DNA of 64,000 nt, taken from Narthecium ossifragum. Taxonomy: Eukaryota; Streptophyta; Magnoliopsida; Dioscoreales; Nartheciaceae. Position 1 is the stretch's first letter. The number at the start of each line of letters is the position of its first letter. Below the pieces are notes generated by a model, which was not told the DNA's origin, made no database searches, and saw only the letters and a program-made list of their open reading frames with translations. Shown in pieces: positions 44,613-56,197 of the stretch. Made by a program: the position numbers and the translations under genes. The DNA lies in contig OY986966.1 in assembly GCA_963920575.1 (NCBI GenBank), positions 16,859,888-16,923,887 of the forward strand, given 5' to 3'.

Positions 44613-45130
44613 GTGGGCGTTGATATGAGAGGGATTCGCCGGTGGAGGCATCGAACATGACGGGTGTGATGGTAATATTATACTTTATTATAATATATTC
44701 ATGTTGATTATGTCAAATATGTTATTCAAAAGTTAAGGTGAATATATGTATCATAAAATTAATAAAACGTGAACATATTCTTAATTAAATTATATGATTT
44801 ATCATATTATGTATTATCATATTATTAAGTATTTATTAAAGTCAATGTGAATATTATATGTATTATCATATTATTAATTAAAGCACCAATACGTGCCATA
44901 AAAAATTTAAAAGTGGAATTTACTCTCCACCTCTCCAATCCCTATTCACATGCCACCTTTTCATCCAAACACAATTTTCTTATCGATTCAAGTAATCATT
45001 ACTTCCTTATCCATGCTTTTCAACCAAACACTAAAGTGGGATAACTTTTATCCCACAACATAGCACAACATACTAATCCATATCCCATCTAAACCCGATA
45101 TAGACTATGCCGCAACCAAATGGTACCTTT

Positions 45131-45811
45131 AAATCGTGTTGAATAGGGACGCAAACTCTTCCAACCTTTCCGATGTATGAGAGGGCGATGTGAAGCGAAA
45201 GCGTACCAGACGAAGAGATCAACAATACAAGAAAGCACAAGTAATTTTACTCCAACGGCACATGTAAACGGCACCGTCGAAAAGATAATTTTATTAATAA
45301 TTGATAATTACACTAATGGTACCGAGGACAGTTCTGTCGATCGCTCACGAGGATCAAAGCTGCAGTCATGACGGCAGTGCTACAGGGGTAGAAGTCCAGC
45401 CTACGAAAGCTACAACTACTCCTAGATTTCTAAAAGCTTTCAAGAGTGTCTGTGCTCTGTTTTGATTCTGCGAGAGAGCTTCCTTGATCTTCTTCTCCAT
45501 CTTTTATACTTTCTCCTTGTATGCTAGTGGTTTGCAACGGTTGAGATGGTTCTTGTATGGTTAGCCATCGTGCTTGTACATTATTAGCTATTGCTAACTG
45601 CACCCATTATTAGTTAGTTATTATAACTTCTTTTTTTGGATCACATGATTCTTCATCCAGGTTGTCTCCTTCGTTACTGCGAATCCTTTTGCAAGTTACC
45701 TTCTTAGGTGTCAGTGATGAAACCTTACTAACACCTTTAGCACCTTCCCTTGTACTTGGTTGATATGATTTATCCTTTTTGCCATCATTACCTAGTGCCC
45801 CTTTGTTCACC
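45131..45811. other. Unassigned stretch with a short Lys-rich frame
   Basis: A minus-strand frame from 45811 to 45610 gives about 68 residues rich in Lys and Ser (for example VSKVSSLTPKKVTCKR), open into the LTR at 45817. It could be the truncated end of an element or gene protein, but I recognise no family. The remainder shows no features. Confidence 0.35.
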
Positions 45812-46311
45812 CAAACTGTCACACCCCGACCCAGAAAACCCATCCGGTCTGGGCATGAGGGTTCTTATACTATTCACATCCAAGCTGGCGTGTTACAACA
45901 CAAAGCGGAATTAATTTAAATCTAAAGACTTCCAATGGCATGATGATTGATCTAACGATCTAAAGATTAATATTGCAGAAATAAAACCCAATCAAAAGAG
46001 GGAACATGATTTCATATGTTTAAGATCAAGCACTACATATACCAAATCCTCAAAAGATACTATATACAAATACTGCCGAAAAAGAAGTATGTCCCTTCAC
46101 GACCTCAAGTGCCTCCGGAAGTCGACGCGCCGCCATAACCTGATCCAGTTGGGACTGCTGAGGATGAGCCGACGACTGCACCTGTAAACGCAGCCTGGGT
46201 AGGAGTGAGCAACAAGCTCAGTAGGGATCTACTCTACGTCGCACAGGAAGAAAAAGGGAAAACTACAAAGTCCCGGATTCTGTCTCATCTCTAAGGGAAA
46301 CTCACATTACG

Positions 46312-48635
46312 TGTGAGGACCCGTCCCTCTACTCCTGTGGCTCGTCGTGGACCGCAAGGGAAATTTGGTAAATTGCACCTTGTCGGCTTGTTTCACACCC
46401 GCGTGTGTACACACTGACCGTGTTTGTGATAATGTTTGGTTAGAACGGTTAGTGGGACCCGGGATCGAAAGATCCGGACTTAGACTTGAGTTCTTGCCTA
46501 AGTTTAGCTTTCAGCACAAGAAGGATCGATCCTCTCTAGCTAAGAGATCGATCTTCTTCGTGCCAGAAAGTCAAGTGCGATCGTCATGAAGGATCGATCC
46601 TTACCTAGGGAAGGATCGATCATTCATAAGTTGGTTCGTTTGCCTATAAAGCCGACGAGATCTTCTTTCTTGAATCCCTTTTGAAATCCGGCGATTTGAG
46701 CTCAGATCTCGCGATTTTTGAAGGCATCTGAGGACGATCCAAGGCCTAGCTGCTTGGATCTAAGCTGCTCTTGCTCCGGTAGGGATTCTTACCTACTTTT
46801 ATTTCCGGGTTTTTGGAGTTTCCGGTTTGATCGTGTTTTTTTACTTAGATCTCTTGCTATACATGTTTATTTCTCATGTTTTAACCGGTTTTGGACTCGT
46901 GGGATCTTGATCTATCAGATCCCAGAGTTTCATGATGTTTGGATGTCTCTTCCGGCGGTTTTTCTCGCCGGAAGGACGCCGAAGAACCCATCGGGATCGA
47001 TCCTTTTTGAGGGAGGATCGATCTCTCTGGGTTGGTCATGCTACGCCCGATGAAGGATCGATCTCCTGCTTGGAGAAGATCGATCCCGGTTCTTGGGTAG
47101 CATGGTTACCCTTCGTCGCGAAGAAGATCGATCTTCCTGGGAGGAAGGATCGATCTTTCTTGGTGCGACATGAAGGGTACCCTCTGTCTCGAGAAAGATC
47201 GATCTTTCTGGGAGGAAGGATCGATCTTCTTTGTCTCGACAGTGAGGGAAGTTCACTGTTACTTAAGAGATCAATCCTTCCTTCGGAAAGGATCGATCCC
47301 TTAGTAGCAAAGAGGGTTTTTCATGGCTTTTGCCCGCGGGGCTTGGTATGTCGGTTTTCTTTACCGCTTTATACTTTGTATATATGACGGTGCATGTTAG
47401 CCCTATAATAGGGCAATGGTGAACCGGGGGAGTGATGACTCCCGGGATGTTTAGAATAAACGGGCGAGTAGCCCTACAGCTTTCCTTAGCCTTGCATGCC
47501 GGCGTGCGCCGAGGGCTTTATCTGCTATATCTGTGAGCTGTTGTTTGCGGGGTTGCTTTCCGGTGCAGGTGTTGTAGTGGACTGCTGGCAGTTGGTGATG
47601 GTACCACTGCAGCAACTCCCTAGACTTTATTTACCTGCTCATCACCCCGGGCCGGCATGGTGCCGTGCCCAGACCTTGTTTGATATATCATCACATACTG
47701 TTGCATGTCTATCTTGTATTTATCCTGTGCATGTTCATACATGCATTGTGTTGTGCACTAGTTGCATCTGTGTAGGGCGTTGCCGATCCGGGGTTTTCGG
47801 GTAGCCCGGATCTAGCTCTAGGACCGTTGCGGGTAGCTTGGTCCAGGACTCGATTTGTAGTATTCAGTCGTTTTCGATGATAGGGTTAGTCTGACCTGAA
47901 TACATGTTATTTGATGTTTAGAGGTCGTGTCTGCCTTGAGCCAGATGTTGTGGGTGCAACCGGTGTCAGTTCTTGTCTTTGGGGGGCCTTCGGAAGGGTC
48001 CCGCCCAGGCAGTGTCTGTTCCTGACCGTAGTGGCTACCAGTGTGGGCCCAGTTCGTTAGGGTGACCACAGCTGGAACCCTGCGACACTAGGTGTACTCA
48101 GGATGGGCCCAGTTCTTGAGGGTGACCATGGTTGGGTATACCTAGGGACACCGGCAAAGGGTTATGGGACCCTTGTTGCACACCCAAGTCTTGCTCGAGG
48201 GCAACACAGCTGTGTTCCCTCCCTTGTGAGTGTCGTAGTGTAGTGTCCCTGCTGAGCTTAGTGCTCACTCCTACCCGGGCTGCATTTTGCAGGTGCTGGC
48301 GCTTGCTCTTCTTCGGTCGCCCCTACCGGGCCGATGTTTGGTGACATGGCGGCGTCTGGCGGTTCTTGAGAGGTGGCGATCTTTCAGTTTTACACCTTTT
48401 GTTTTAGATAGTCTCCTACGGGAGCGATAAATGTATAATTTTCCTGTTTGAGGTTTTGTATATTATATCAGTTTCAGTTTTTGAGATTTGTAATTTGTGT
48501 AAATACAGGATGATTATGATTTGTTAGGGTAACCACTACGATTAGAGGGAAACCTCGTCAAAATTTTTCGCAGTAGGTTAGGTTCCGCTTCGCGTCGTCC
48601 GGCCCGGTTAGGCCTACACGGGTCGGGGCGCGACA
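46312..48635 (+). mobile_element. Solo LTR A4, Del-like family
   Basis: TGTGAGGACCCGTCC to GGGGCGCGACA, flanked by TTACG (46307-46311, 48636-48640), 2324 bases. GATCGATC pairs start at 46524/46546 and 46592/46614, both 22 bases apart, upstream of TATAAA (46645-46650). Four to five more pairs lie at 46990-47300 after the promoter. Confidence 0.95.
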
Positions 48636-48666
48636 TTACGTCCACAGCCTACCCCAGGGCACGCGG

Positions 48667-50927
48667 TGTGAGGACCCGTACCTCAAACCCGGTCAGACCA
48701 CGTTAGGTCGAGGGTCTGGTTTTGTGGTTTGGTTCGATTGGCCTTGGGATGCGATCGGTTGATTTCATCGATGTTTGTGACCCAATGGCATTTTGGTAAA
48801 TTTGCTCCCTGGTGGTCGATTTCACACCCGCGTTGCACCCACTGCCTTTGATTGATGTATGTGTTTGATTAGAACCTTAAGGGCACTTCCGATCGGAAGA
48901 TCGGAGCTCGATCGGGAGAGATCGAATCGGATGGCTGTGATCGATTCCAGCTTTCTATTTAAGCTCTTCTTTTCTCTCTCTTCTCTTCCCTGCTCTTTTT
49001 CTTTCCCCTCCTGCCATTCTCTCTCTCTCTCTCTCTCTCACCTACCAGCTGAGCTAGGACTTGGAGGCGCGATCTTCGAGGAGCGGATCTTGGCGATCGA
49101 GCTTGGGGAATACGTGGAGGAGCTGCCCTACTTGATCAAGTATGTCTTTCTACCCTGATCGTATGGTTGGGTTCTCCTAGGATAGGTTCATTGTGTTTTT
49201 GATGTAGGAATACATGGTAGAATATTGTGTAGCTTAATACATGGGTGTTATAGCTTGCTTAGAGTATCTCTATCATTTGGTTTTCGTATTTTATCGGACG
49301 ATTCTTGTATTATCGTTGGTTTGTCGGTTTTTGGCCGTTTAGACGTAGATTTGAGTTTTAGCCGACCAAATCTCGTTTTCTTCGAACCAATAGCTTCCCC
49401 ATCATCTATCACGCGTGCATGCAAAGTTCCATCGATTTCCGATAAGCTTTCATAGATCAAATCCAAGAAATTGGATTTATGGTACTATTCTTAGGAACTG
49501 TGCCCCAAGCCCAACGGTCGATCGTTGGATCGATCGTCAGGTGTTGACACGTTCATTTTTGGTCTCATGGTCGACCGTCAGATCGACCAACGAATCGACC
49601 GTGGTCTCACGGTCGACCGTCGGATCGACCGTGAGGCTCTGTCTCCTTCTTGGCTTCCCAGGGTCGATGTCTCGATCGACCGTGGCCCGTGTGCTTTTCC
49701 CTCTTTTTGGTCTCATGGTCGACCGTCGCATCGACTGTGGCTCACGGTAGACCGTCGGATCGATCGTCGCATCAACCGTGAGTCCCTGAATAGTGTTTTC
49801 TGGCTTCCTTTGATTGGTCTTTCGTTCATGATAGATACTCAATCATGTTTGGAAGAATGCACGTTGTTATCACGGGGTTTTTAATGGATTTTGATTGAGA
49901 TTGAGAATTGAATCGTGCGTTTACCCTTTTTGACGAATTTATGTGTTGACTTGCATTTAAATACTTAGTTGGATGGTAATTTAAATGCTTATTGTTTGCC
50001 TAGCCATTAGCTAGCTATGAGTGCTAGATTACGTGGTATTGTGGAGGGCTATTGTATAACTGTTGAACTCATAATTATTGTTGTGGCATATAGAGACATC
50101 TAGGGTAGATGTTTGCATAGGTTCATGCACTGTATGCATTAGAGGCATATCAGGTTAGGCGGGGCGATGGGTTGATCGCCGATTCGAGGCTCTCGGGTTG
50201 CTCGGATCTAGCTCTAGGACCGTGGCTGGGTAGCAAGGACTAGGACGTGATTGTTATGCCAAATCTTTGTATTCTTGAGGATGGGTGTAGTTGGCTATGA
50301 TTATATTGCTTTGAGGTTTAAATATCGTGTTGTCTCCCCAATGCCAAGTGCTAGGGATGGATGTCGATGCGTTCTCGACGTGGGTCTTCAAAGCATGGGA
50401 ATCCTGCTTGGGTAAGGATGATCGTGCATGTTACTGTTCCATGACCTTCTAGTAACATGTTCAAGAGAGAGGTTTCATGGCAGGAGCTCTTGGGACATCG
50501 GTAGGGGTTGTAGGACCCCGTGGTATTCCTTAGACTTAGGCGGAGAGACATCACAGTTGTTGTTTTCCTCCCTTCAGTGTGCTGTAGAGTAGAACCCAAC
50601 TGAGCTTATCGCCCACTCCTACTCAGGCTGCGTTTGCAGGTGCAGGCATCAGTTCTTTTTTAGTAGAGCCGGCTGGATCAGCTTTTGGCGGTGCGATGAC
50701 TTCCGGAGGCGTTTGAGGTCTCAGAGGGACAGATGTATATTTTGGCAGCTTTTGTTTAAAGTTACCTTTCGAGGATGATGTATTTAACGTTTAATATATG
50801 AAATCATGTTCCCTCTTTTGATTGAGTTTTAATTCCGCTTTGTGTATTGTCACGCCAGATCGGATGTAAATAGTATAGGAACCCTCACGGCGTGGCCCGG
50901 GTGGGTTTTCTGGGTCGGGGTGTGACA
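48667..50927 (+). mobile_element. Solo LTR F1, gypsy (Del-like) family with GGTCGACC motifs
   Basis: TGTGAGGACCCGTACC to GGGGTGTGACA, flanked by CGCGG (48662-48666, 50928-50932), 2261 bases. A TATTTAA-type TATA box lies at about 48956 with a CT repeat after it (49018-49039). The cluster of GGTCGACCGT, ATCGACCGT and CGATCGACC motifs is at 49515-49800, downstream of the promoter. The termini are like family A, but the body differs. Confidence 0.95.
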
Positions 50928-50968
50928 CGCGGCCTGTGACCTCCACTGTCAACAGTCGTCCCTCATAG

Positions 50969-52100
50969 TCGGTAAGTCCAGTTCATGTAGTCCCTAAGAA
51001 ATCGGGAATAACAGTTGTGAAGAATGAGAACAATGAGCTTATACCTACGAGGATGACAACTGGATGGCGTGTCTGCATCGATTATCGCAAGCTTAATGCA
51101 GCGACTAAAAAGGGCCACTTTCCCTTACCTTTTATCGATCAAATACTTAAACGTTTAGCTGGCCACGTATTTTACTGTTTTCTTGACGGATTTTCAGGTT
51201 ATAATCAAATAGCCATCGCCCCTGAGGACCAAGAGAAAACTACATTCACATGCCCCTTTGGAACATTTGCGTATAGACGGATGCCATTTGGATTATGTAA
51301 CGCACCTGCTACTTTTCAAAGATGCATGATATCAATTTTTTCCGACATGATAGAACGGTTTGTCGAGGTATTTATGGATGATTTTTCTGTCTTTGGGAAT
51401 TCTTTTGATAATTGCCTTGAACATCTAACATTGGTGCTTAAGAGATGTGAGGAGACTAATTTGACATTGAGCTGGGAGAAGAGTCACTTCATGGTAAGGC
51501 AATGTATTATTTTAGAACATGCTATCTCTAGTAAAGGTATTGAAGTTGACAGGGCAAAAATATATTTGATTGAGAAATTGCCGCCCCCTACTTCTGTAAA
51601 GGGTGTGCGAAGTTTTTTGGGCCATGCAGGATTTATCGCAGATTCATTAGAGATTTTTCTAAGATTGCACAACCTCTGTGTGATTTATTGGCCAAGGATG
51701 CTGAGTTTAAGTTTAGTAAAGCATGTCTTGATGCTTTCAATGCTTTAAAAGATAAATTGATTACTGCACCTATTATTATGCCTCCTGATTGGTCGTTGCC
51801 CTTTGAGATAATGTGTGACGCATTTGAATATGCTATAGGGGTTGTGTTAGGACAAAGGGTGAATAAGGTTTCTCATGCTATTTATTATGCAAGTCGTACC
51901 CTCAATGTTGCTCAACTCAATTATTCAACCACTGAGAAAGAATTACTTGTTGTTGTTTTTGCATTGGAGAAATTTCACTCTTATTTGATTGGATCTAAAA
52001 TTGTTATTTATTCAGATCATGCAGCATTAAAATATCTACTAACCAAAAAGGATACCAAGCCAAGGTTAATCAGGTGGATCCTGCTGTTGTAAGAGTTTGA
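50969..52100 (+). pseudogene. Reverse transcriptase and RNase H of the truncated Athila/Tat element
   Basis: Reverse transcriptase motifs CIDYRKLNAAT, FLDGFSGYNQIAI, MPFGLCNAPATFQR and FMDDFSVFG are intact up to GHAGF at about 51630. There a one-base loss shifts the frame; RNase H continues in the next frame ([40 protein letters not shown]) to a stop at 52090-52092. It is closely similar to the copy at 1725-4081 but less AT-poor and independently damaged. Confidence 0.87.
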
Positions 52101-52101
52101 T

Positions 52102-53407
52102 TTGGAAATAAGGGACAAGAAAGGGAGCGATAATGTAGTGGTAGATCACTTGTCGCGATTGGAGCACATGGCCGACCCTAAGGATGTACAACCCATCCAA
52201 GAATGTTTTCCCGATGAACAACTATTTTCTGTGAATGGTAAAGAGCCCTGGTTTGCGGATATTGTTAACTATTTAGCTAGTAATGTTGTGCGTGCTGATT
52301 TAAGTTCACAAGAAAAGAAAAGATTTTTGTCTACAGTTCGATATTATTTTTGAGATGACCCTTATTTATTAAGCATTGTCCTGATCAAATAATAAGGCGT
52401 TGTGTTTCAGAATATAAGCATGATGATATATTGAAATTTATTCATGAATTAACTTGTGGAGGACACTTTGGAGGTAAGAAAACTGCTTTTAAAGTTCTTC
52501 AATCTGGTTTCTTCTGGCCTACCTTATTCAAAGATGCGTTTAATTTTGTTGCTAAGTGTGACAGATGTCAAAGCTTAGGGAACATAAGCAAAAGGAATGA
52601 GATGCCTCTTACAAATAATCTAGTGGTGGAATTGTTCGATGTTTGAGGCATAAACTTTATGGGACCGTTTCCTCCATCATATGTGTATACTTATATTCTT
52701 ATTGCAGTCGATTACGTATCTAAGTGGATTGAAGCAATTGCAACCATGAACAATGATAGCAAGACCGTGGTGAGTTTCTTGAAAGATATGATTTTTACAA
52801 GGTTTGGAACACCTCGGGCGATTATAAGTGATGGGGGGACGCACTTTTGCAATAAAATATTTGATTGCTTGTTAAAGAAGTACAACATCACCCATCGGGT
52901 AGCAACCCCGTACCACCCTCAAACATCGGGACAAGTTGAGGTGAGCAATAGGCAAATTAAGACGATCTTGGAGCGAGTTGTAGGCACTACAAGAAAGGAT
53001 TGGACGGTGAAATTGAATGATGTTCCTTGGGCTTATCGCACTGCATATAAGACTCCTATTGGTATGAGCCCTTACCAAATTGTGTTTGCAAAGCATGCCA
53101 TCTACCAGTGGAATTGGAGTATAGGGCCTATTGGGCGATAAAGCAGCTGAATTTTGATATGACAAAAGCTGGGGATAGGAGGAAGATGCAATTGAACGAA
53201 TTGGATGAGCTGCGGAATGAAACGTACGAGAACACTAAAATCTACAAAGAAAGGACCAAGCTCTATCATGACAGAGCAATACATCGGAAGGAGTTCACAC
53301 CAGGTATGAAAGTTTTACTTTATAACTCACAAATGAAATTCTTTCTAGGTAAATTAAGGTTCAGATGGACGGGCCCTTTCAAAGTGACAAGTATCTCCTC
53401 ATGGTGA
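52102..53407 (+). pseudogene. Integrase of the truncated Athila/Tat element
   Basis: The linker (NVVVDHLSRLE) ends at a TGA where Trp is usual (52351). A frame change then leads to the HHCC region (FIHELTCGGHF, CDRCQS) and the DDE core (Asp in GINFMGPF is replaced by Asn, Asp in [10 protein letters not shown], Glu in [10 protein letters not shown]). Another TGA for Trp is at 52644 and a frame change at about 53105. The last part ([23 protein letters not shown]) is open to 53407. The first catalytic Asp being Asn would by itself inactivate the enzyme. Confidence 0.82.
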
Positions 53408-54704
53408 TGTTGAAATTCAGAATGAAAGGAATGGGAGCAAATTCAAAGTCAATGGGCACCGTTTGAATCTATATTTGGAAGGACATTCAGAAGTGATGGA
53501 TGCAGTGCATTTTGTTGAACCTTAAGGTTTTGCAGTACGTCTTGTCTAAATATTAAATAAAGCGCTGGGTGGGAGACAACCCACCAAGGTAACCTGTTTT
53601 TAAGTTTCAAGTTTCAGTTTTCAGTTCTATGTTTTCTCTTTTGTTTTTTTAGGTTTTCAACCACCCTGAGGATTCTTGAGTAGATGTTCGCTTACTCTAT
53701 CAGGTGGCCTCTTTCTTATTTAAATTATCTTGTATCTCATTTACATGGAATTTTTGGACAGCCACCTCCTACATATGTTATTGTTTAGGATGCACATATA
53801 GAGGACAATGTTGATTTCAGGTTAGGGGGTGTAGACATTCATGACCTTATTCATGCTACATTGTGGGTTTAATAGTGTTAAATTGTACATCAGCTGAAAT
53901 GTTTATGCTTATTATACATGTTGCTTTCACATGGGTTGACATATATATTGATTTCATGTGTGATAACCTTAAAGTAGAACATCATGTGGTTCACACACAA
54001 ACACTTTATGTGCAGTGGCAATTATACTCACAAGAGGAATGAGCATGCTATTGTTAATCTGAACCATGATTTCAACTTTAGCTAGTATGATGAGTGTTGC
54101 ATGCAGAAAAAAAAAAGTTATGGAGCTTGATAAAGCTGTGCCTAAATGACTATTACGTGAACTACTGAGTAACCGAATGTTCTTATCTCAGGAAGCTGGG
54201 AGCTCGCGTAAAAAGGTAGAACCACTGATAGCTAAAAAAAACAAAAAAAAAACTATTTAGTGTTTTGTTAAGTAACCGGGTCTCTGCGTCTCAAGAAGCA
54301 GAGAGTGCTCGCGTAAAAAGGCAAAGTGTCTATAGTTCAAAAAGGAAAAAAAAAGCATGCTGGGGTTTAAATGCGAGGGTTGGATTATTGGTCCGGAAGA
54401 TAATGGTGTGTTTGGACTAATGGTGGATAGAAGTTGTTTCTGTATGTAAATTTTATTTGTCACGTCACATGTGTTCGTCTGGATAGTGATTAGCATGTTT
54501 GAAGTGTTGAAGTTAATTTCATGTGTTAGTAGCATGTGTATGAGTATAGGACATTTTCGTGCTCTGTACTATATAGAACACTATTGACTTGACAAGGTAG
54601 AACTCTTATTATGCATGTCTACAACCTTGGACCATTGTTGTGCTTAATTATAATTTTATGCGTTTAAAATTGCTAGAGACTAGCAATAAGCTGGTTGGCG
54701 GGTG
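53408..54704 (+). other. 3' noncoding region of the truncated Athila/Tat element
   Basis: The sequence includes GCGCTGGGTGGGAGACAACCC at about 53563, the counterpart of the motif near position 300. Two imperfect copies of a segment ending CTCGCGTAAAAAGG lie at about 54150-54220 and 54265-54325. No frame of more than 92 codons and no envelope-like features. Confidence 0.6.
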
Positions 54705-56197
54705 TGATGAGTGTATGAACGTGCACTCTGAATAGCCTTATAACTAGTTTAATTACTGGATTTTTCATCCTTAATTAGTCTTTTTAGTACTATTTTTATA
54801 CTTATATGTTGTTTCACAAAATTATTTGGAATATGCAGGAAAGTGGAGCTAAAGAAGCAAAGATATGTCATATACAACATCAAATATGTACCTGCTCAGA
54901 ACGAACCAGATCATCTTCTATACATGGTTGGAAAGCTCTTGAAGTCTAGTTTCTGGAGAATTTTACGGTCGTGATTCGGAGTTTCCTAGATGAAGATATG
55001 CCATTGTTAGTACGAGAGGTGCATGAGTAAGCAGGTACGGAAGAAGAAGATTGATCTGATCCAAAGAAGATCGATCTCTTTTTGTGTTCAGACGCTAACA
55101 GAGAGTTGACAGAGGACCAATTATAAAAAGATCGATCTGATCCTTAAAAGATCGATTGGAATCTTAAAACATCTGGAAGTGACCTAGTTTATGGAGAAAG
55201 AAGATAGATCTTAGTCGGGGCGAACCAGATTATGAAAATTGAGAAAAGAAAGAAGATCGATCTCTATCCTTAAGAAGATCGATCTCTTGTCGGACGGCTT
55301 GAAAACGAACGGACCAGATTTAATCCAAATGTTGAAGTAAAGTTAGGGTTTCTTACCCATATTTAAGGAAGTCATCCAAAAGATACAAGGGGGGGTCGCT
55401 CAGCATTATTGGAAGAGTTTTGAAGGCCGGAAAGACGGGAGAAGACCGCACGAAGATCTAGGGTTTTTCTTTCTATCTTTCTTATGAATATCTTGGCTGT
55501 TTTTATGATGAACATGAGTGGCTAATCCCTTTGCTAAGGAACCGATGTAGCCCTAACTGAATCATTCTATGTTATTGAATTAATGTTTTAATCAGTTTGT
55601 TTTCCTTGTTTCATTCATTATTATAACTGAAATTTTAAATACCTTTATCTGGCCAATAGAAGTACTGTATATTATTTTATGCGAGATTAGGCGAGGGTTC
55701 ATTCCCTAGTCTTGCAGGATCTATGAATGAATGAATTTATGTCAAAGCCGGGTTCAAGCTAAGACAATTCTTGGTTCATAATCGTTCTTCAAAGTTTAAT
55801 GGATTCTTGATTAACACTTAGTTATGGGTTCATTAGTTAGGGTTAATTGAGGGTACTTGGTGAAGACCGCGATCGAACGGATCATCATACCGGACGAACG
55901 AGCCATTGGAATTAAATTGAGATTTTGTTGATTCAATGCATAGAATGAGGATGTTATGGTGAAATCGGAACCTTAATATCCATCCATCATATTTCCATCG
56001 TTTTCTTATTTCGTTATTAGATCTTCTATTTTCGATACTTCATATTTCTTACTGTCCCTTCCTTATTTTCTTTCTTCTATGTTCTTTAGCGTTTTACTCT
56101 AATAACCTCTACAAATCTCTGTGGGTACGATACTCGTCTTGTTGCTATACTGATCACACCGATTCGTATACTTGCGAGATATAAAATTTATTCATCA
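54705..56197 (+). repeat. 3' LTR of the truncated Athila/Tat element
   Basis: It begins TGATGAGTG at 54705 and ends TTCATCA at 56197, 1493 bases. The region 55040-55290 contains several GATCGATC motifs, including a pair 22 bases apart (55255 and 55277), before a TATTTAAGG near 55360. A GTGGGTACGATACTCG stretch near 56120 is typical for the end of Athila/Tat LTRs. Because the 5' copy is lost, the ends rest on the TGATG/CATCA symmetry. Confidence 0.7.

Larger units (their letters stand above)
43570..45127. mobile_element. Candidate TIR element with nested foldback MITE and kelch fragment
   Basis: The ends GGGCATGTTTGGTAGC (left) and inverted GGTACCATTTGGTTGC (right) are of the same GTTTGGT type as other DNA elements here, with TTT on both sides. 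An AT-rich segment of about 115 bases is repeated directly at 43727-43845 and 44796-44912. The inside contains a foldback MITE (43921-44406) and a kelch-like gene fragment. Borders are tentative. Confidence 0.45.
50969..56197 (+). mobile_element. 5'-truncated Athila/Tat-type element with 3' LTR
   Basis: The element begins abruptly inside reverse transcriptase (SPVHVVPKKSG at about 50975), runs through RNase H and integrase to 53407, has about 1.3 kb of noncoding 3' sequence and an LTR at 54705-56197. The 5' LTR, gag, protease and the first part of reverse transcriptase are gone, together with the middle of the host LTR E. A deletion across the left border is the simplest explanation. Confidence 0.85.

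Noticed and set aside
45610..45811. Lys-rich minus-strand frame as a gene
   Set aside because: About 68 residues without start or domain, ending in the LTR border; listed only as an unassigned stretch.
53408..54704. Envelope-like gene after the integrase of the Athila/Tat element
   Set aside because: No frame above 92 codons and no hydrophobic or signal segment; the region is noncoding.
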